Shown: positions 15,129 through 23,458 of the stretch, in pieces | Numbering within the stretch: the first letter of the stretch is position 1 | Layout of the letters: the number at the start of each line of letters is the position of its first letter | Origin: JBBIGV01 sp037447335 | GTDB lineage: Bacteria; Bacteroidota; Ignavibacteria; Ignavibacteriales; Ignavibacteriaceae | NCBI GenBank assembly: GCA_037447335.1 | Contig: JBBIGV010000055.1 | Span: forward strand, 1-24,454 | Direction: 5' to 3' | DNA length: 24,454 nucleotides | Made by a program: the position numbers and the translations under genes | The notes under the pieces: generated by a model | Told to the model about the DNA's origin: nothing | What the model saw: only the letters and a program-made list of their open reading frames with translations | Databases searched by the model: none

Positions 15129-15780
15129 CACACCCGGTCTGTCTGAAATAGAATCGGAGTTAGTCAAAAGGCTCGAACATCCATACGTTTGGGGTCGGAA
15201 GCAAAACGATATTTTCGATAAGAGCACAAATTTTATTTACGGAATTTTTCGGTTTGAAGAGCTGATATCAGAAATCAACAAAAAATTCAGAGGGAAACCG
15301 GATTATAAAGCGTATATGAACTATGCGCTTAACCGCTGGTTTAACTTTTGGTCTGCCCGGGCTGTAGAAAAGATATTTTGTTCGCTCCCCGATGTGATAC
15401 CGGCGGTTGACAGCCGCGACAGGTTGATTGATTTTACAATTAAAGGAATTTCTTTCGATCACAAAACCTCTGTATTTCCGCGAAGCTATCATCAGCCGGC
15501 AGATGAAGCTATTAAAAACAGCCGGGAGCTGATTGAATGGCTTTATAAAAATCAGTCACAACAAAGAAGAAAACACTACATGAACAGATTGTATATTGTT
15601 TTATATGCACGTGATCTCATTCATTGGAAACTTAAAGCTAAAGTTCTTTGGTTGAAGAGTATTATTGAAAAGTATGTAAAGGAATTCAATCCGGATAAAA
15701 CTTATAAGTTTGAATTTGAACCCGGAAGAGAAACCTTTTCAGGTATTATCTGGGCAGTCGAGGATGGTTTCTGGGGATGA
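15100..15780 (+). CDS. Putative type II restriction endonuclease (PD-(D/E)XK-like)
   Basis: A 226-residue protein starting at ATG 15100, inside the 3' end of the methylase gene; a TTG nine codons further upstream is less likely. I see a nuclease-like core: helix SARAVEKIFCSL with Glu90, then Asp98 and Asp111 in IDFTIKGISFDHKTSVFP, where Asp111, Asp120 and Lys122 (D-H-K) can fill a PD-(D/E)XK active site. A strand-helix pair follows (RSYHQPADEAIKNSRELIEWL; RLYIVLYA). It is rich in aromatic residues and ends in a GIIWAVEDGFWG strand. No family match by name. The overlap with a DNA methylase is the main support for a restriction role. Codon use is like the neighbours. It needs the methylase to be safe in the cell, consistent with gene order M then R. 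Confidence 0.65.
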   Translation: MNTSSYSKNNTPGLSEIESELVKRLEHPYVWGRKQNDIFDKSTNFIYGIFRFEELISEINKKFRGKPDYKAYMNYALNRWFNFWSARAVEKIFCSLPDVIPAVDSRDRLIDFTIKGISFDHKTSVFPRSYHQPADEAIKNSRELIEWLYKNQSQQRRKHYMNRLYIVLYARDLIHWKLKAKVLWLKSIIEKYVKEFNPDKTYKFEFEPGRETFSGIIWAVEDGFWG

Positions 15781-15851
15781 TGAATGAGATTATGAACGGA
15801 AAACCATTTCCTTCTGGTTCTGAATGTGATTTATCATGTTCACAATGTTAA
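15777..15851 (+). CDS. Possible 24-residue Cys-rich peptide after the nuclease gene
   Basis: An open frame whose ATG overlaps the nuclease stop codon (ATGA). It ends in ECDLSCSQC, a C-x3-C-x2-C spacing as in radical-SAM clusters, and then stops. It may be a remnant of a longer gene, a coupled peptide, or chance. Weak evidence only. Confidence 0.15.
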   Translation: MMNEIMNGKPFPSGSECDLSCSQC

Positions 15852-15878
15852 ATACCAACCCCCCTTCTAAAACGGATT

Positions 15879-15970
15879 AAACCTTTTTCTTCCTGAAGGC
15901 GAAGGCATTGCTTCTTTCTTATATATATGGGATAAATCCCATAGAGAACCTAAGGGAAGAAAGGTTTTTT
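15879..15970 (+). repeat. Multibranched inverted-repeat element ending in a T run
   Basis: An outer stem pairs AAACCTTTTTCTTCC (15879-15893) with GGAAGAAAGGTTT (15955-15967), with a 2-base bulge. Inside are two hairpins: GAAG-GCATTG-CTTC (15901-15914) and TATGGGAT-AA-ATCCCATA (15926-15943), the latter with perfect 8-base arms. The right arm runs into TTTTTT (15965-15970). The fold would be a three-way junction. It could be a terminator for the R-M genes, a structured RNA or a small mobile repeat. Confidence 0.5.
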
Positions 15971-16043
15971 CATTTTTTACATGATTTAATCTTATTTTTA
16001 GCACACGAATGCAAACCAATTATAGCAACAATTACATATTAGC

Positions 16044-17414
16044 ATGCTCAAACTTCTAACGCTTGGCGGCGGCGGCGAAATTGGCGCCAACTGCATGTTC
16101 CTTGATATTGATGGAACCGGCGTTATACTTGACTGCGGAATCCATCCTCAAAAAACCGGCATTGATGCCCTCCCCGCTTTTGATCTTATAAAAGATAAAT
16201 CTTTAGATTATGTTTTGATTTCGCATGCACATCAGGATCATATTGGTTCGCTGCCATTTCTTATTAAGAAGTATCCACACCTTAAAATTATAACCACACC
16301 ACAAACGAGAGCGATTGCAGAACTTACATTGCACAATGCTGTTTCAATTATTAAATCACAGCTTAACGATGAAGATATCCAGCCATTTACGCATGATGAG
16401 ATAGACCTTCTTATTAAGAGTATTGACTATAAATCCTATAACCACTGTTTTGATTTCGACGGGTATTCTAAAAAGAACGATGAGCCCGTGAAAGCAGAAT
16501 TTTACAATGCCGGTCATGTTCTTGGCTCGGCAAGCATTCTGCTTGAATATAAGAACGAACGAATATTTTTTACAGGCGATATAAATCTTGATAAACAAGC
16601 GCTTATTGCCGGTGCCCAGTTGCCATCGCAAAGAGTTACCACACTTATTCTTGAATGTACATACGGCAACACTAATTCTGCCGAGTTAAATTCATGGGAT
16701 GAAGAAGAGAATCTATTTATCAATGCCGCGAAGAAGGTTATAAACAGAGGCGGCTCAATTTTAATTCCGGTCTTTTCACTTGGAAAGCAGCAGGAAATGC
16801 TAACGGTGCTGCACAGGAATATGGAATCCGGCAAGCTTACAAGGGTGCCCATTTATACCGGCGGAATTGCTAATAAAATTTCGCGGGTGTATGATTATAA
16901 CCGCTATGTTGTTGACATGAATGATCCTGAATTTGAATTGTCTGCCATTCCGCAGGAAAATTTTTATGATGTTGAAAATCCCGATAAATTTTTCCGCGCA
17001 CCGGTAATAGTACTTGCGCCAAGCGGGATGATGATCGAATCTACCGCTTCATTCAAACTCGCGAGGCATTGGTTCAGAAACCGTGATGCAGCAATATTTA
17101 CAGTGGGATATGTTGAGAAAAGCGCACCAATCTTTAAAGTTGCCAACGCAAAAAAAGGAGACAAAATAAAATTAGCAGACTACCTGCCGGAGGATGAAGT
17201 CAAATGCCAAATTAAGCAATTCAGGTTTACCGCACACTCAAAACGGGAGGACCTTCTAAGCATAATTCAAAAACTTACTCCCGCTAACGTGATACTTCAC
17301 CATGGAGATGAAACAGCTACCAAGTGGATGAGCGATACCATCCGCAACAGATTCGAAAAAGTAAATGTATTTGCAGCCGAAACAGGAAAGGAAATTGTTA
17401 TAAACAACTTCTGA
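16044..17414 (+). CDS. MBL-fold beta-CASP nuclease (RNA-processing type)
   Basis: A 456-residue metallo-beta-lactamase protein of the beta-CASP branch (CPSF-73/YsH1-like bacterial members), which cut or trim RNA with two zinc ions. Motif 2 is SHAHQDHIG with His61, His63, Asp65 and His66; motif 3 is GHVLGS with His158; motif 4 is FTGD with Asp179. The beta-CASP motifs are A (LECTYGN, Glu204), B (FTAHSKRED, His398) and C (ILHHGDE, His419-His420). The S-G-M segment reads APSGMMIESTA, not the common SGMLTGG, so the active-site lid differs from the standard CPSF form. Length is normal (430-470). The start ATG at 16044 has no strong Shine-Dalgarno site. Stand-alone gene; RNA as substrate is the family rule, not shown here. 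Confidence 0.88.
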   Translation: MLKLLTLGGGGEIGANCMFLDIDGTGVILDCGIHPQKTGIDALPAFDLIKDKSLDYVLISHAHQDHIGSLPFLIKKYPHLKIITTPQTRAIAELTLHNAVSIIKSQLNDEDIQPFTHDEIDLLIKSIDYKSYNHCFDFDGYSKKNDEPVKAEFYNAGHVLGSASILLEYKNERIFFTGDINLDKQALIAGAQLPSQRVTTLILECTYGNTNSAELNSWDEEENLFINAAKKVINRGGSILIPVFSLGKQQEMLTVLHRNMESGKLTRVPIYTGGIANKISRVYDYNRYVVDMNDPEFELSAIPQENFYDVENPDKFFRAPVIVLAPSGMMIESTASFKLARHWFRNRDAAIFTVGYVEKSAPIFKVANAKKGDKIKLADYLPEDEVKCQIKQFRFTAHSKREDLLSIIQKLTPANVILHHGDETATKWMSDTIRNRFEKVNVFAAETGKEIVINNF

Positions 17415-17685
17415 TAATTAATTTTTCAGGGCAATTATATCATCCTATCGTCCTTCATAATAACATTACTCCGGTTTATTGGTTCTAAAGGCAGCAAGTA
17501 TCGTCTTGATCTCTTTTACAAATAACAAGGGATACCTCATATAGATGAAAATTTGTTTTCAGGATTTCTTCAGGAGAATAATAAGATTGCAGGTTAATTA
17601 TCCTGAATGGAAATAAATTGATATATTGCCGGCAGAGAAATATCTTTGTAAATAATAATATGATAATTATTTATCCGGAGAATTA

Positions 17686-18327
17686 ATGAAAATTAACATT
17701 GTTCTGTTAAATCTGGTATTTTTTTCAGTCCTGATCATTTCATCATGTTCAAAAGAAACACCTGAAGAGCTGCTTATGGGAAAATGGGAAACGACAGACA
17801 GGACGAAAGAATCTATTGTAAGCACAATTGAATTCAGCGAAGGCAATAAAGTTGTTGTTGGCAACGAGCTTAAGATGGATTACAATTACAAATACCAGGG
17901 AAACGGAGTATTAATAATGTCGCACAGCGATTCAACTGTAATTTATTCCTTCCTGGATACAATACAGGTTACATTAAGAAACGACACTCTTATTCAAAAA
18001 AAAATATTTCACGGTCAGCCAGAGAATGTGATCTGGGTAAGGAAAGAAAAAGCTAAAGGCAAAAACGACATTGAAGGTACCTGGCAGCGGGAAGTAATGC
18101 CGGAGATAGTGGCCCATATTACTTTTACCGATTACGGTATTGCAAAATACAGAATACCTTCAAAGCAGAAGGAAGGCACCTATATGATAAATAAAGACGA
18201 AACACTTACAATGGTTTTCCCCAGCACGACTTATCATGAACAAGCTTTTACGGTTACAAAAGACACGCTGACTTTCTGGGGCAGAAAACCAGGTCAATTT
18301 GGTTCATACATACGTGCGGTTGAATAG
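17686..18327 (+). CDS. Lipoprotein with two lipocalin-like modules
   Basis: A 213-residue lipoprotein. The signal peptide ends in L-I-I-S-S-C with Cys21, followed by S-K-E. The mature protein has two similar halves, each beginning with a G-x-W motif: LMGKWETTDRTKE (about 30-42) and IEGTWQREVMPE (about 130-141). The halves carry alternating hydrophobic/polar beta-strand patterns, as in lipocalin-like or DUF4923-type domains. This points to a ligand-binding or structural surface protein; no catalytic residues are seen. GGAG lies 7 bases before the ATG. The 271 bases upstream (17415-17685) hold nothing recognised. The next gene, a hydrolase, also opens with a GTWQG module, which suggests related jobs. 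Confidence 0.75.
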   Translation: MKINIVLLNLVFFSVLIISSCSKETPEELLMGKWETTDRTKESIVSTIEFSEGNKVVVGNELKMDYNYKYQGNGVLIMSHSDSTVIYSFLDTIQVTLRNDTLIQKKIFHGQPENVIWVRKEKAKGKNDIEGTWQREVMPEIVAHITFTDYGIAKYRIPSKQKEGTYMINKDETLTMVFPSTTYHEQAFTVTKDTLTFWGRKPGQFGSYIRAVE

Positions 18328-18447
18328 TTCACCCGCCTTATAGTTCAAAGAAGCATATTACTCATCTGCGTTTCGATGGCTTGAATAAAGAACATTGTAT
18401 ATGTGAATCATGATTGATTTTTATTTACAAACGATCCAGAGGTTTCA

Positions 18448-19878
18448 ATGATTCGTATATTAAACGTAGTACTGTTTTTGATTTTTCTGGCGGGTATACT
18501 TCCACATATAAATGCTCAAACCGCACAAGTCAATATTGCCGGAACATGGCAGGGCGTTCTCAAAATTTCAACCGTTCAGCTCAGAATAGTTTTTAATGTA
18601 ACATATAATGAAGAGGGAGAACTATCAGCCACGCTCGACAGCCCCGACCAAAGCGCTTACGGTATTCCAGTTGATACAGTTACATTGAATGACAAACAAA
18701 TTTCTTTTATCTCGAATGCTGTTGTGGGCAGATATGATGGTGAATTATCAGAAGACCCTTCGGAGATAAAAGGAATATGGAAACAAGGCGGCTCAGAATT
18801 TCCTTTAGATTTGAACAAGACTGATAAAGTCGAAAAACCACACAGACCCCAGCACCCCGAAAAACCCTTTCCGTATAACGAAGAAGAAGTTTTTTATGAT
18901 AATAAAGATGCGGGGATTACTTTAGCCGGAACGTTCACTTATCCCAAAGAGGGAGATAAATTTCCTGCGGTTATTTTGATTTCAGGTTCCGGTCCGCAGG
19001 ATAGAGACGAAACAGTTTTTAATCACAAACCCTTTCTTGTGATTTCAGATTATCTTACTCGGAATGGAATAGCTGTTCTGCGCTTTGACGACAGAGGTGT
19101 GGGAGAATCATCAGGCAGCTTTGCAGCGGCAACAACAGAAGATTTTGTCACGGATGTTATTGCAGGTATTGAATTCCTGAAAGCAAGACCTGAGATTGAT
19201 ATAAACAATATCGGACTGATAGGGCACAGCGAGGGTGGAATAATAGCTCCTATGGCTGCAGTACAAAGAGATGATGCTGCATTCATTATATTATTAGCGG
19301 GCACGGGTCTGCCAGGCGAGGAAATTCTTTACATGCAATCGCGGTTAATTTCTGAATTAAGCGGCGAAGAACCGGAAAAAATTGACAGAAGCATTGAACT
19401 GATGAGACAAATTTATTCATCAGCAAAGAGCGATAAAGACTCTGTTGTATCTGTAATGAAGATCAGAAAAGATTTTTATGCTTTTTTTGAATCATTAAGT
19501 GAACAGGATAAAAAAGAAGTAGGTGACCCGGAGCTTTATATCCAGAACAGGATAATAAATGTTGTTATGAGTCCGTGGTTCCGTCTCTTCCTTACTCTTG
19601 ATCCGGCTGAATATTTAAAGCAGATTAATATTCCTGTGCTGGCAATAATCGGAGAAAAGGATGTGCAGGTGCCCCCAAAAGAAAATCTTGAAGCAATCCG
19701 CAAAGCATTAAACGAAGCCGGAAATGAAAATTATGCTTTGCTTGAAATGCCGGGATTAAATCATCTCTTTCAGAAAGCTGAAACCGGCAACATTACAGAG
19801 TATGCACTAATTGAAGAAACTTTTTCTGAAGAAGTTTTGAAAATTATCTCGGACTGGATTCTTAAAACAATAAATTGA
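18448..19878 (+). CDS. Secreted alpha/beta hydrolase with N-terminal beta module
   Basis: A 476-residue exported serine hydrolase. A signal peptide (about 1-23, ending NAQ) is followed by a ~110-residue beta module beginning IAGTWQGVLKISTVQLRIVF, as found in many Bacteroidota peptidase/esterase relatives. The alpha/beta-hydrolase domain starts near residue 150 (ITLAGTFTYPKEGDKFPAVI) with the oxyanion segment ISGSGPQDRDET and FDDRGVGESSGSF. The nucleophile elbow GHSEGG has Ser261; the acid is probably Asp405 in GEKDVQVP and the base His439 in GLNHLFQ. Family members are esterases or acyl-peptide hydrolase relatives with broad substrates. AGAGG lies 6 bases before the ATG at 18448. The helical cap between 285 and 385 carries the substrate specificity, which I cannot predict. 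Confidence 0.9.
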   Translation: MIRILNVVLFLIFLAGILPHINAQTAQVNIAGTWQGVLKISTVQLRIVFNVTYNEEGELSATLDSPDQSAYGIPVDTVTLNDKQISFISNAVVGRYDGELSEDPSEIKGIWKQGGSEFPLDLNKTDKVEKPHRPQHPEKPFPYNEEEVFYDNKDAGITLAGTFTYPKEGDKFPAVILISGSGPQDRDETVFNHKPFLVISDYLTRNGIAVLRFDDRGVGESSGSFAAATTEDFVTDVIAGIEFLKARPEIDINNIGLIGHSEGGIIAPMAAVQRDDAAFIILLAGTGLPGEEILYMQSRLISELSGEEPEKIDRSIELMRQIYSSAKSDKDSVVSVMKIRKDFYAFFESLSEQDKKEVGDPELYIQNRIINVVMSPWFRLFLTLDPAEYLKQINIPVLAIIGEKDVQVPPKENLEAIRKALNEAGNENYALLEMPGLNHLFQKAETGNITEYALIEETFSEEVLKIISDWILKTIN

Positions 19879-19898
19879 GTTTTTATTACCGAAATTTT

Positions 19899-20435
19899 AT
19901 GAACATACAATTATCTTTACTTCGGAAAGTACTCAAAAAAGAATCCAACCCCGGGCATGTAAAGTTTTACAGCGCTTCTTTAAAACTGCTCCGGGCGAAT
20001 ATGGAGAGGGAGATAAATTTATAGGCATTAAAGTTCCGGTTCTCAGGAGTATTGTAAAAAAATATCCCTCGCTTAGTTACATAGAGCTCAAATCTTTGTT
20101 AAACTCCCAAATTCATGAGGAAAGACTTATTTCTCTATTCATTCTCGAAACAAAATTAAGGAAGAGCGGACAACGGGAAAAAGAAAAAATATTCAATTTT
20201 TATTTTCGCAACAGAAAAGGAATAAACAACTGGGCTTTGATAGACCTTTCCGCACCCAATATCGTCGGCAATTTTTTTAAGATAAAGAAAGATCTTTACT
20301 GTATGAACTGGCGGTATCAAAAAATCTTTGGGAGCGCCGGATGGCAATAAACAAATGCCGCGCACCATGCTGAGATATGCAATTGAAAAATATCCTGAAA
20401 AAGAGCGTCAGGCTTATTTGAAAGGGAAGAAATAA
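19899..20435 (+). pseudogene. Broken AlkD-type DNA glycosylase gene
   Basis: The stretch is a DNA alkylation repair (AlkD, HEAT-repeat glycosylase) gene split over three frames. It begins MNIQLSLLRKVLKKESNP, then shifts in the TTTT run at 19965-19968 to continue FFKTAPGEYGEGDKFIG and IKVPVLRSIVKKYPSL through WALIDLSAPNIVG. A second one-base loss near 20273-20281 restores DKERSLLYELAVSKNLWERR. After MAI at 20341-20349 about 50 residues are missing, including the usual HDLIHKA-GWMLRE segment with its key Trp. The gene resumes at 20352 in the third frame with QMPRTMLRYAIEKYPEKERQ and ends AYLKGKK at 20433-20435. The catalytic-region Asp in ALID is kept. At least two frameshifts and an internal deletion make a functional enzyme impossible. 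It lies directly before the RidA-like gene. Confidence 0.88.
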
Positions 20436-20441
20436 AACTAT

Positions 20442-20831
20442 ATGACCGGCAAAATAAAAATCTCTTCGGGCGCAAAATGGGAAGATATTATAGGTTATTC
20501 CCGTGCTGTGAAAGCAGGCAATATAATTGAAGTGGCAGGAACAACCGCTGTTGATGGAGAAAGAATTATTGCGCCCTGCAATGCGTATGAACAAACGAAA
20601 TATATTTTATCTAAAATTGAAAATGTGCTTAAAGAATGCGGTTCTTCTCTCAACGACGTAATAAGAACAAGAATTTATGTTACCGATATAAGCAAGTGGG
20701 AAGAAGTCGGGAAAGCCCATGGGGAATTTTTCAGGTATATTAAACCTGCTGCCACTATGGTAGAAGTTAGATCGCTGATTAGTCCCGATATGCTTGTTGA
20801 GATTGAGGTTACCGCAGTAACAGATCAATAA
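20442..20831 (+). CDS. RidA/YjgF-family protein lacking the catalytic Arg
   Basis: A 129-residue protein of the Rid family (trimeric, chorismate-mutase-like fold), whose archetype RidA hydrolyses reactive enamines and imines from PLP enzymes. Visible family parts are the N-terminal AGNIIEVAGTTAVDG, QTKYILSKIENVLKECGSSL, VIRTRIYVTDISKWEEVGKAHGEFF and the final MLVEIEVTAV. Where RidA has the essential Arg of P-A-R-x-x-V-E-V, this protein has Pro102-Ala103-Ala104-Thr105-Met-Val-Glu-Val, so Arg is replaced by Ala. Members without it (the Rid4-7 type groups) lack standard imine deaminase activity, and their role is not settled. The ATG at 20442 is seven bases after the end of the decayed AlkD gene; the ribosome site is weak. 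Confidence 0.85.
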   Translation: MTGKIKISSGAKWEDIIGYSRAVKAGNIIEVAGTTAVDGERIIAPCNAYEQTKYILSKIENVLKECGSSLNDVIRTRIYVTDISKWEEVGKAHGEFFRYIKPAATMVEVRSLISPDMLVEIEVTAVTDQ

Positions 20832-20932
20832 AATCTAATATACTTTTTCTTCAACTTCTGAATTCTTCATTTTTATGAACCCGTAATTTTGTAAGAGAAT
20901 AACTATATTTGTTTGTATTGATTAATGGTTCC

Positions 20933-20947
20933 ATGCTTTTTAAGCAT
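20933..20947 (+). repeat. Hairpin just upstream of the glgP ribosome site
   Basis: ATGCTT TTT AAGCAT, six-base arms with a three-base loop. Six bases separate it from the Shine-Dalgarno site AAAGGA (20954-20959) of the glycogen phosphorylase gene. It may affect message stability or translation. Confidence 0.3.
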
Positions 20948-20964
20948 TATACGAAAGGAATAAA

Positions 20965-23442
20965 ATGAGTTCAAGGAATTCAAATCTGTTTTTTACTGAT
21001 ATAGAAGATATTGAAAGCTATTCACTCAGCAATCAATTTGCCGAGCACATGGAGTTCGACCTCGTAAAAGATAAAATGACAGCAACACCATCAGATGCTT
21101 ACTATGCGCTGTCACTTTCAATTCGCGATAGGCTGGTAAGAAAATGGCTGCGAACACAACAGCGATATAAAGACCTTGATGTAAAACGAGTTTATTATTT
21201 ATCTCTTGAATTTCTGATGGGACGTATGCTCGGCAATGCACTTATTAACATGGGCTATTATGATGAGTGCTATAACATTCTGAAAAAAGATGGTTATGTG
21301 CTTGAAGATATCAGAGAATTAGAGAACGACATGGGCCTTGGCAACGGTGGTTTGGGAAGGCTTGCTGCATGCTATCTGGATTCGATGGCAACATTAGAAC
21401 TGCCGGCGTTCGGCTATGGGATAAGGTATGAATACGGCATATTTGAACAGGATATAGAGAATGGGTACCAGGTCGAACGACCCGATAACTGGCTTAAGTA
21501 CGGCAATCCCTGGGATATATTAAGAAGAGAGCTAGAATACTGCGTTCAATTTAACGGGAGGGTTGATAGGAAGTCGGGTCCAAACGAAACATACAGATTT
21601 GAATGGGTTGATACCGATGATGTACTTGCAGTTGCTTATGATCTTCCGGTTCCCGGCTATAGAAATAATACCGTTAACAATCTCAGGCTTTGGCAGGCAA
21701 AAGCCACAAGCGATTTTAGCTTTACAGATTTTAACGCCGGCAATTATGTGGCTGCCGTTGACAGCAAAAACAACTCCGAAATAATATCAAAAGTACTGTA
21801 TCCTAACGATACTATGGTAAAAGGAAAATTCCTTCGTCTTCGCCAGCAGTATTTTTTTGTTTCTGCAACATTGCAGGATATTATAAGGAAGTACAAAATC
21901 AATCATAAAAGTTTCGATAAGTTTGCTGAGAAAACAGCAATTCAGCTTAACGATACACACCCGGTTATAGCCATTCCCGATCTAATGAGAATTTTAATGG
22001 ATATAGAAGGATTAGGCTGGGAAGAAGCCTGGGATATTACTGTAAACACTTTTGCATATACTAATCACACAGTTGTTCCCGAAGCCCTCGAAGAATGGAC
22101 GGTTTCTATAGTTGAGGGATTGCTTCCAAGGCATATGCAGATCATATATGAAATTAACAGAAGGTTCGTCAATTATGTGAAGGAAAACTACTCTGCCGAT
22201 CCTAAAGTTCTTTCGGAAGTATCCATCATCAGAGAGGGCGCAGACAGCAAGGTCAGAATGTCTAATCTCGCCATAGTTGGAAGCCATAAAGTTAACGGAG
22301 TTGCGGCGCTGCATACAGACATTCTTAAAAAAAGAATCCTTCCGCATTTTTACAAAATGTTCCCGGATAAATTTGTTAATGTAACAAACGGAATAACACC
22401 CCGAAGGTGGCTTAAAACTGCTAACCCTATGTTGTCCGGTTTAATAACCGATAAAATAGGAGACGGTTGGGTTACTGATCTAAGCCAGTTAAAAAAACTG
22501 GAAAAATTTGTTGATGGCCAGGAATTCCGTGAAAACTGGAAAAGCGCAAAATGGCTTAACAAAAAGCTGATGATTCAATACTTTGATGAAGAATACGATA
22601 TCCCGATAAACCCCGAATCAATGTTCGATGTGCAGATCAAACGATTTCATGAATATAAGCGGCAGCTTCTTAATGTTCTTCACATTATAACACTTTACAA
22701 CAGAATTAAAGATGATCCGCTTGCTGATATAGTTCCCCGCACAGTAATTTTTGGAGGCAAAGCTGCACCAGCATATTTCCAGGCTAAGCTGATAATTAAA
22801 CTCATCAACTCTGTTGCAGAGGTGGTTAATAATGACCCGGAAATCGGAGACAAACTTAAAGTGATATTTGTGAAAAATTATTCTGTTTCACTTGCAGAAA
22901 AGCTTATTCCCGCAAGCGATCTCTCTGAACAAATTTCAACCGCGGGTTTTGAAGCCTCAGGCACCGGAAATATGAAGTTTGCCCTTAATGGTGCAATTAC
23001 AATCGGAACAATGGACGGCGCTAATATTGAAATCCGGGAAGAGGTCGGAGAAGAAAACATCTTCATATTCGGGCTGCTTGCCGATGAGGTCGTTAAGCTG
23101 AAAGAGAACGGATATAACCCCCGGTCATTTTATGAGAGTAATCCGATGTTAAAAAGAGTGATAGATATGATATCTTCAAACTATTTCAGTCAGAAGGAGC
23201 CGGGAATTTTTGAATCAATAATTCATGAATTGCTTAATGCTGATTATTATTGCCTGCTCGCTGATTATCAATCCTATATCGAAACACAGGATAAAGTAAG
23301 CAAGCTTTATCTTGACCAGGAAAACTGGACGAAAATGGCAATACTTAACGTTGCAAGGATCGGTAAGTTTTCAAGCGACCGTTCCGTTAAAGATTACGCC
23401 GGCAAAATATGGCGGGTAAAACCTGTAAAAATAAAGGAATAA
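20965..23442 (+). CDS. glgP: Glycogen/starch phosphorylase (GT35)
   Basis: An 825-residue PLP enzyme that releases glucose-1-phosphate from the ends of alpha-1,4-glucans such as glycogen, in the cytoplasm. It has the full GT35 pattern: YYLSLEFLMGRMLGNAL near residue 75, NDMGLGNGGLGRLAACYLDS, YGIRYEYGIFEQ, the substrate segments QLNDTHPVIAIPDLMRI and YTNHTVVPEALEEW, VNVTNGITPRRWL, IKRFHEYKRQLLNVLH, and the PLP site ASGTGNMKFALNGA where Lys671 binds the cofactor. Length is normal (about 800-850). Strong ribosome site AAAGGA and the ATG at 20965. No other glg gene lies in the window, so it is a stand-alone copy. No regulatory phosphorylation tail is evident, as usual in bacteria. Confidence 0.97.
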   Translation: MSSRNSNLFFTDIEDIESYSLSNQFAEHMEFDLVKDKMTATPSDAYYALSLSIRDRLVRKWLRTQQRYKDLDVKRVYYLSLEFLMGRMLGNALINMGYYDECYNILKKDGYVLEDIRELENDMGLGNGGLGRLAACYLDSMATLELPAFGYGIRYEYGIFEQDIENGYQVERPDNWLKYGNPWDILRRELEYCVQFNGRVDRKSGPNETYRFEWVDTDDVLAVAYDLPVPGYRNNTVNNLRLWQAKATSDFSFTDFNAGNYVAAVDSKNNSEIISKVLYPNDTMVKGKFLRLRQQYFFVSATLQDIIRKYKINHKSFDKFAEKTAIQLNDTHPVIAIPDLMRILMDIEGLGWEEAWDITVNTFAYTNHTVVPEALEEWTVSIVEGLLPRHMQIIYEINRRFVNYVKENYSADPKVLSEVSIIREGADSKVRMSNLAIVGSHKVNGVAALHTDILKKRILPHFYKMFPDKFVNVTNGITPRRWLKTANPMLSGLITDKIGDGWVTDLSQLKKLEKFVDGQEFRENWKSAKWLNKKLMIQYFDEEYDIPINPESMFDVQIKRFHEYKRQLLNVLHIITLYNRIKDDPLADIVPRTVIFGGKAAPAYFQAKLIIKLINSVAEVVNNDPEIGDKLKVIFVKNYSVSLAEKLIPASDLSEQISTAGFEASGTGNMKFALNGAITIGTMDGANIEIREEVGEENIFIFGLLADEVVKLKENGYNPRSFYESNPMLKRVIDMISSNYFSQKEPGIFESIIHELLNADYYCLLADYQSYIETQDKVSKLYLDQENWTKMAILNVARIGKFSSDRSVKDYAGKIWRVKPVKIKE

Positions 23443-23458
23443 AACCGAGAGATTATTT

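Noticed and set aside
18406..18415. Palindrome AATCATGATT before the hydrolase gene
   Set aside because: A ten-base AT-rich palindrome is expected by chance in this DNA and has no partner or context.
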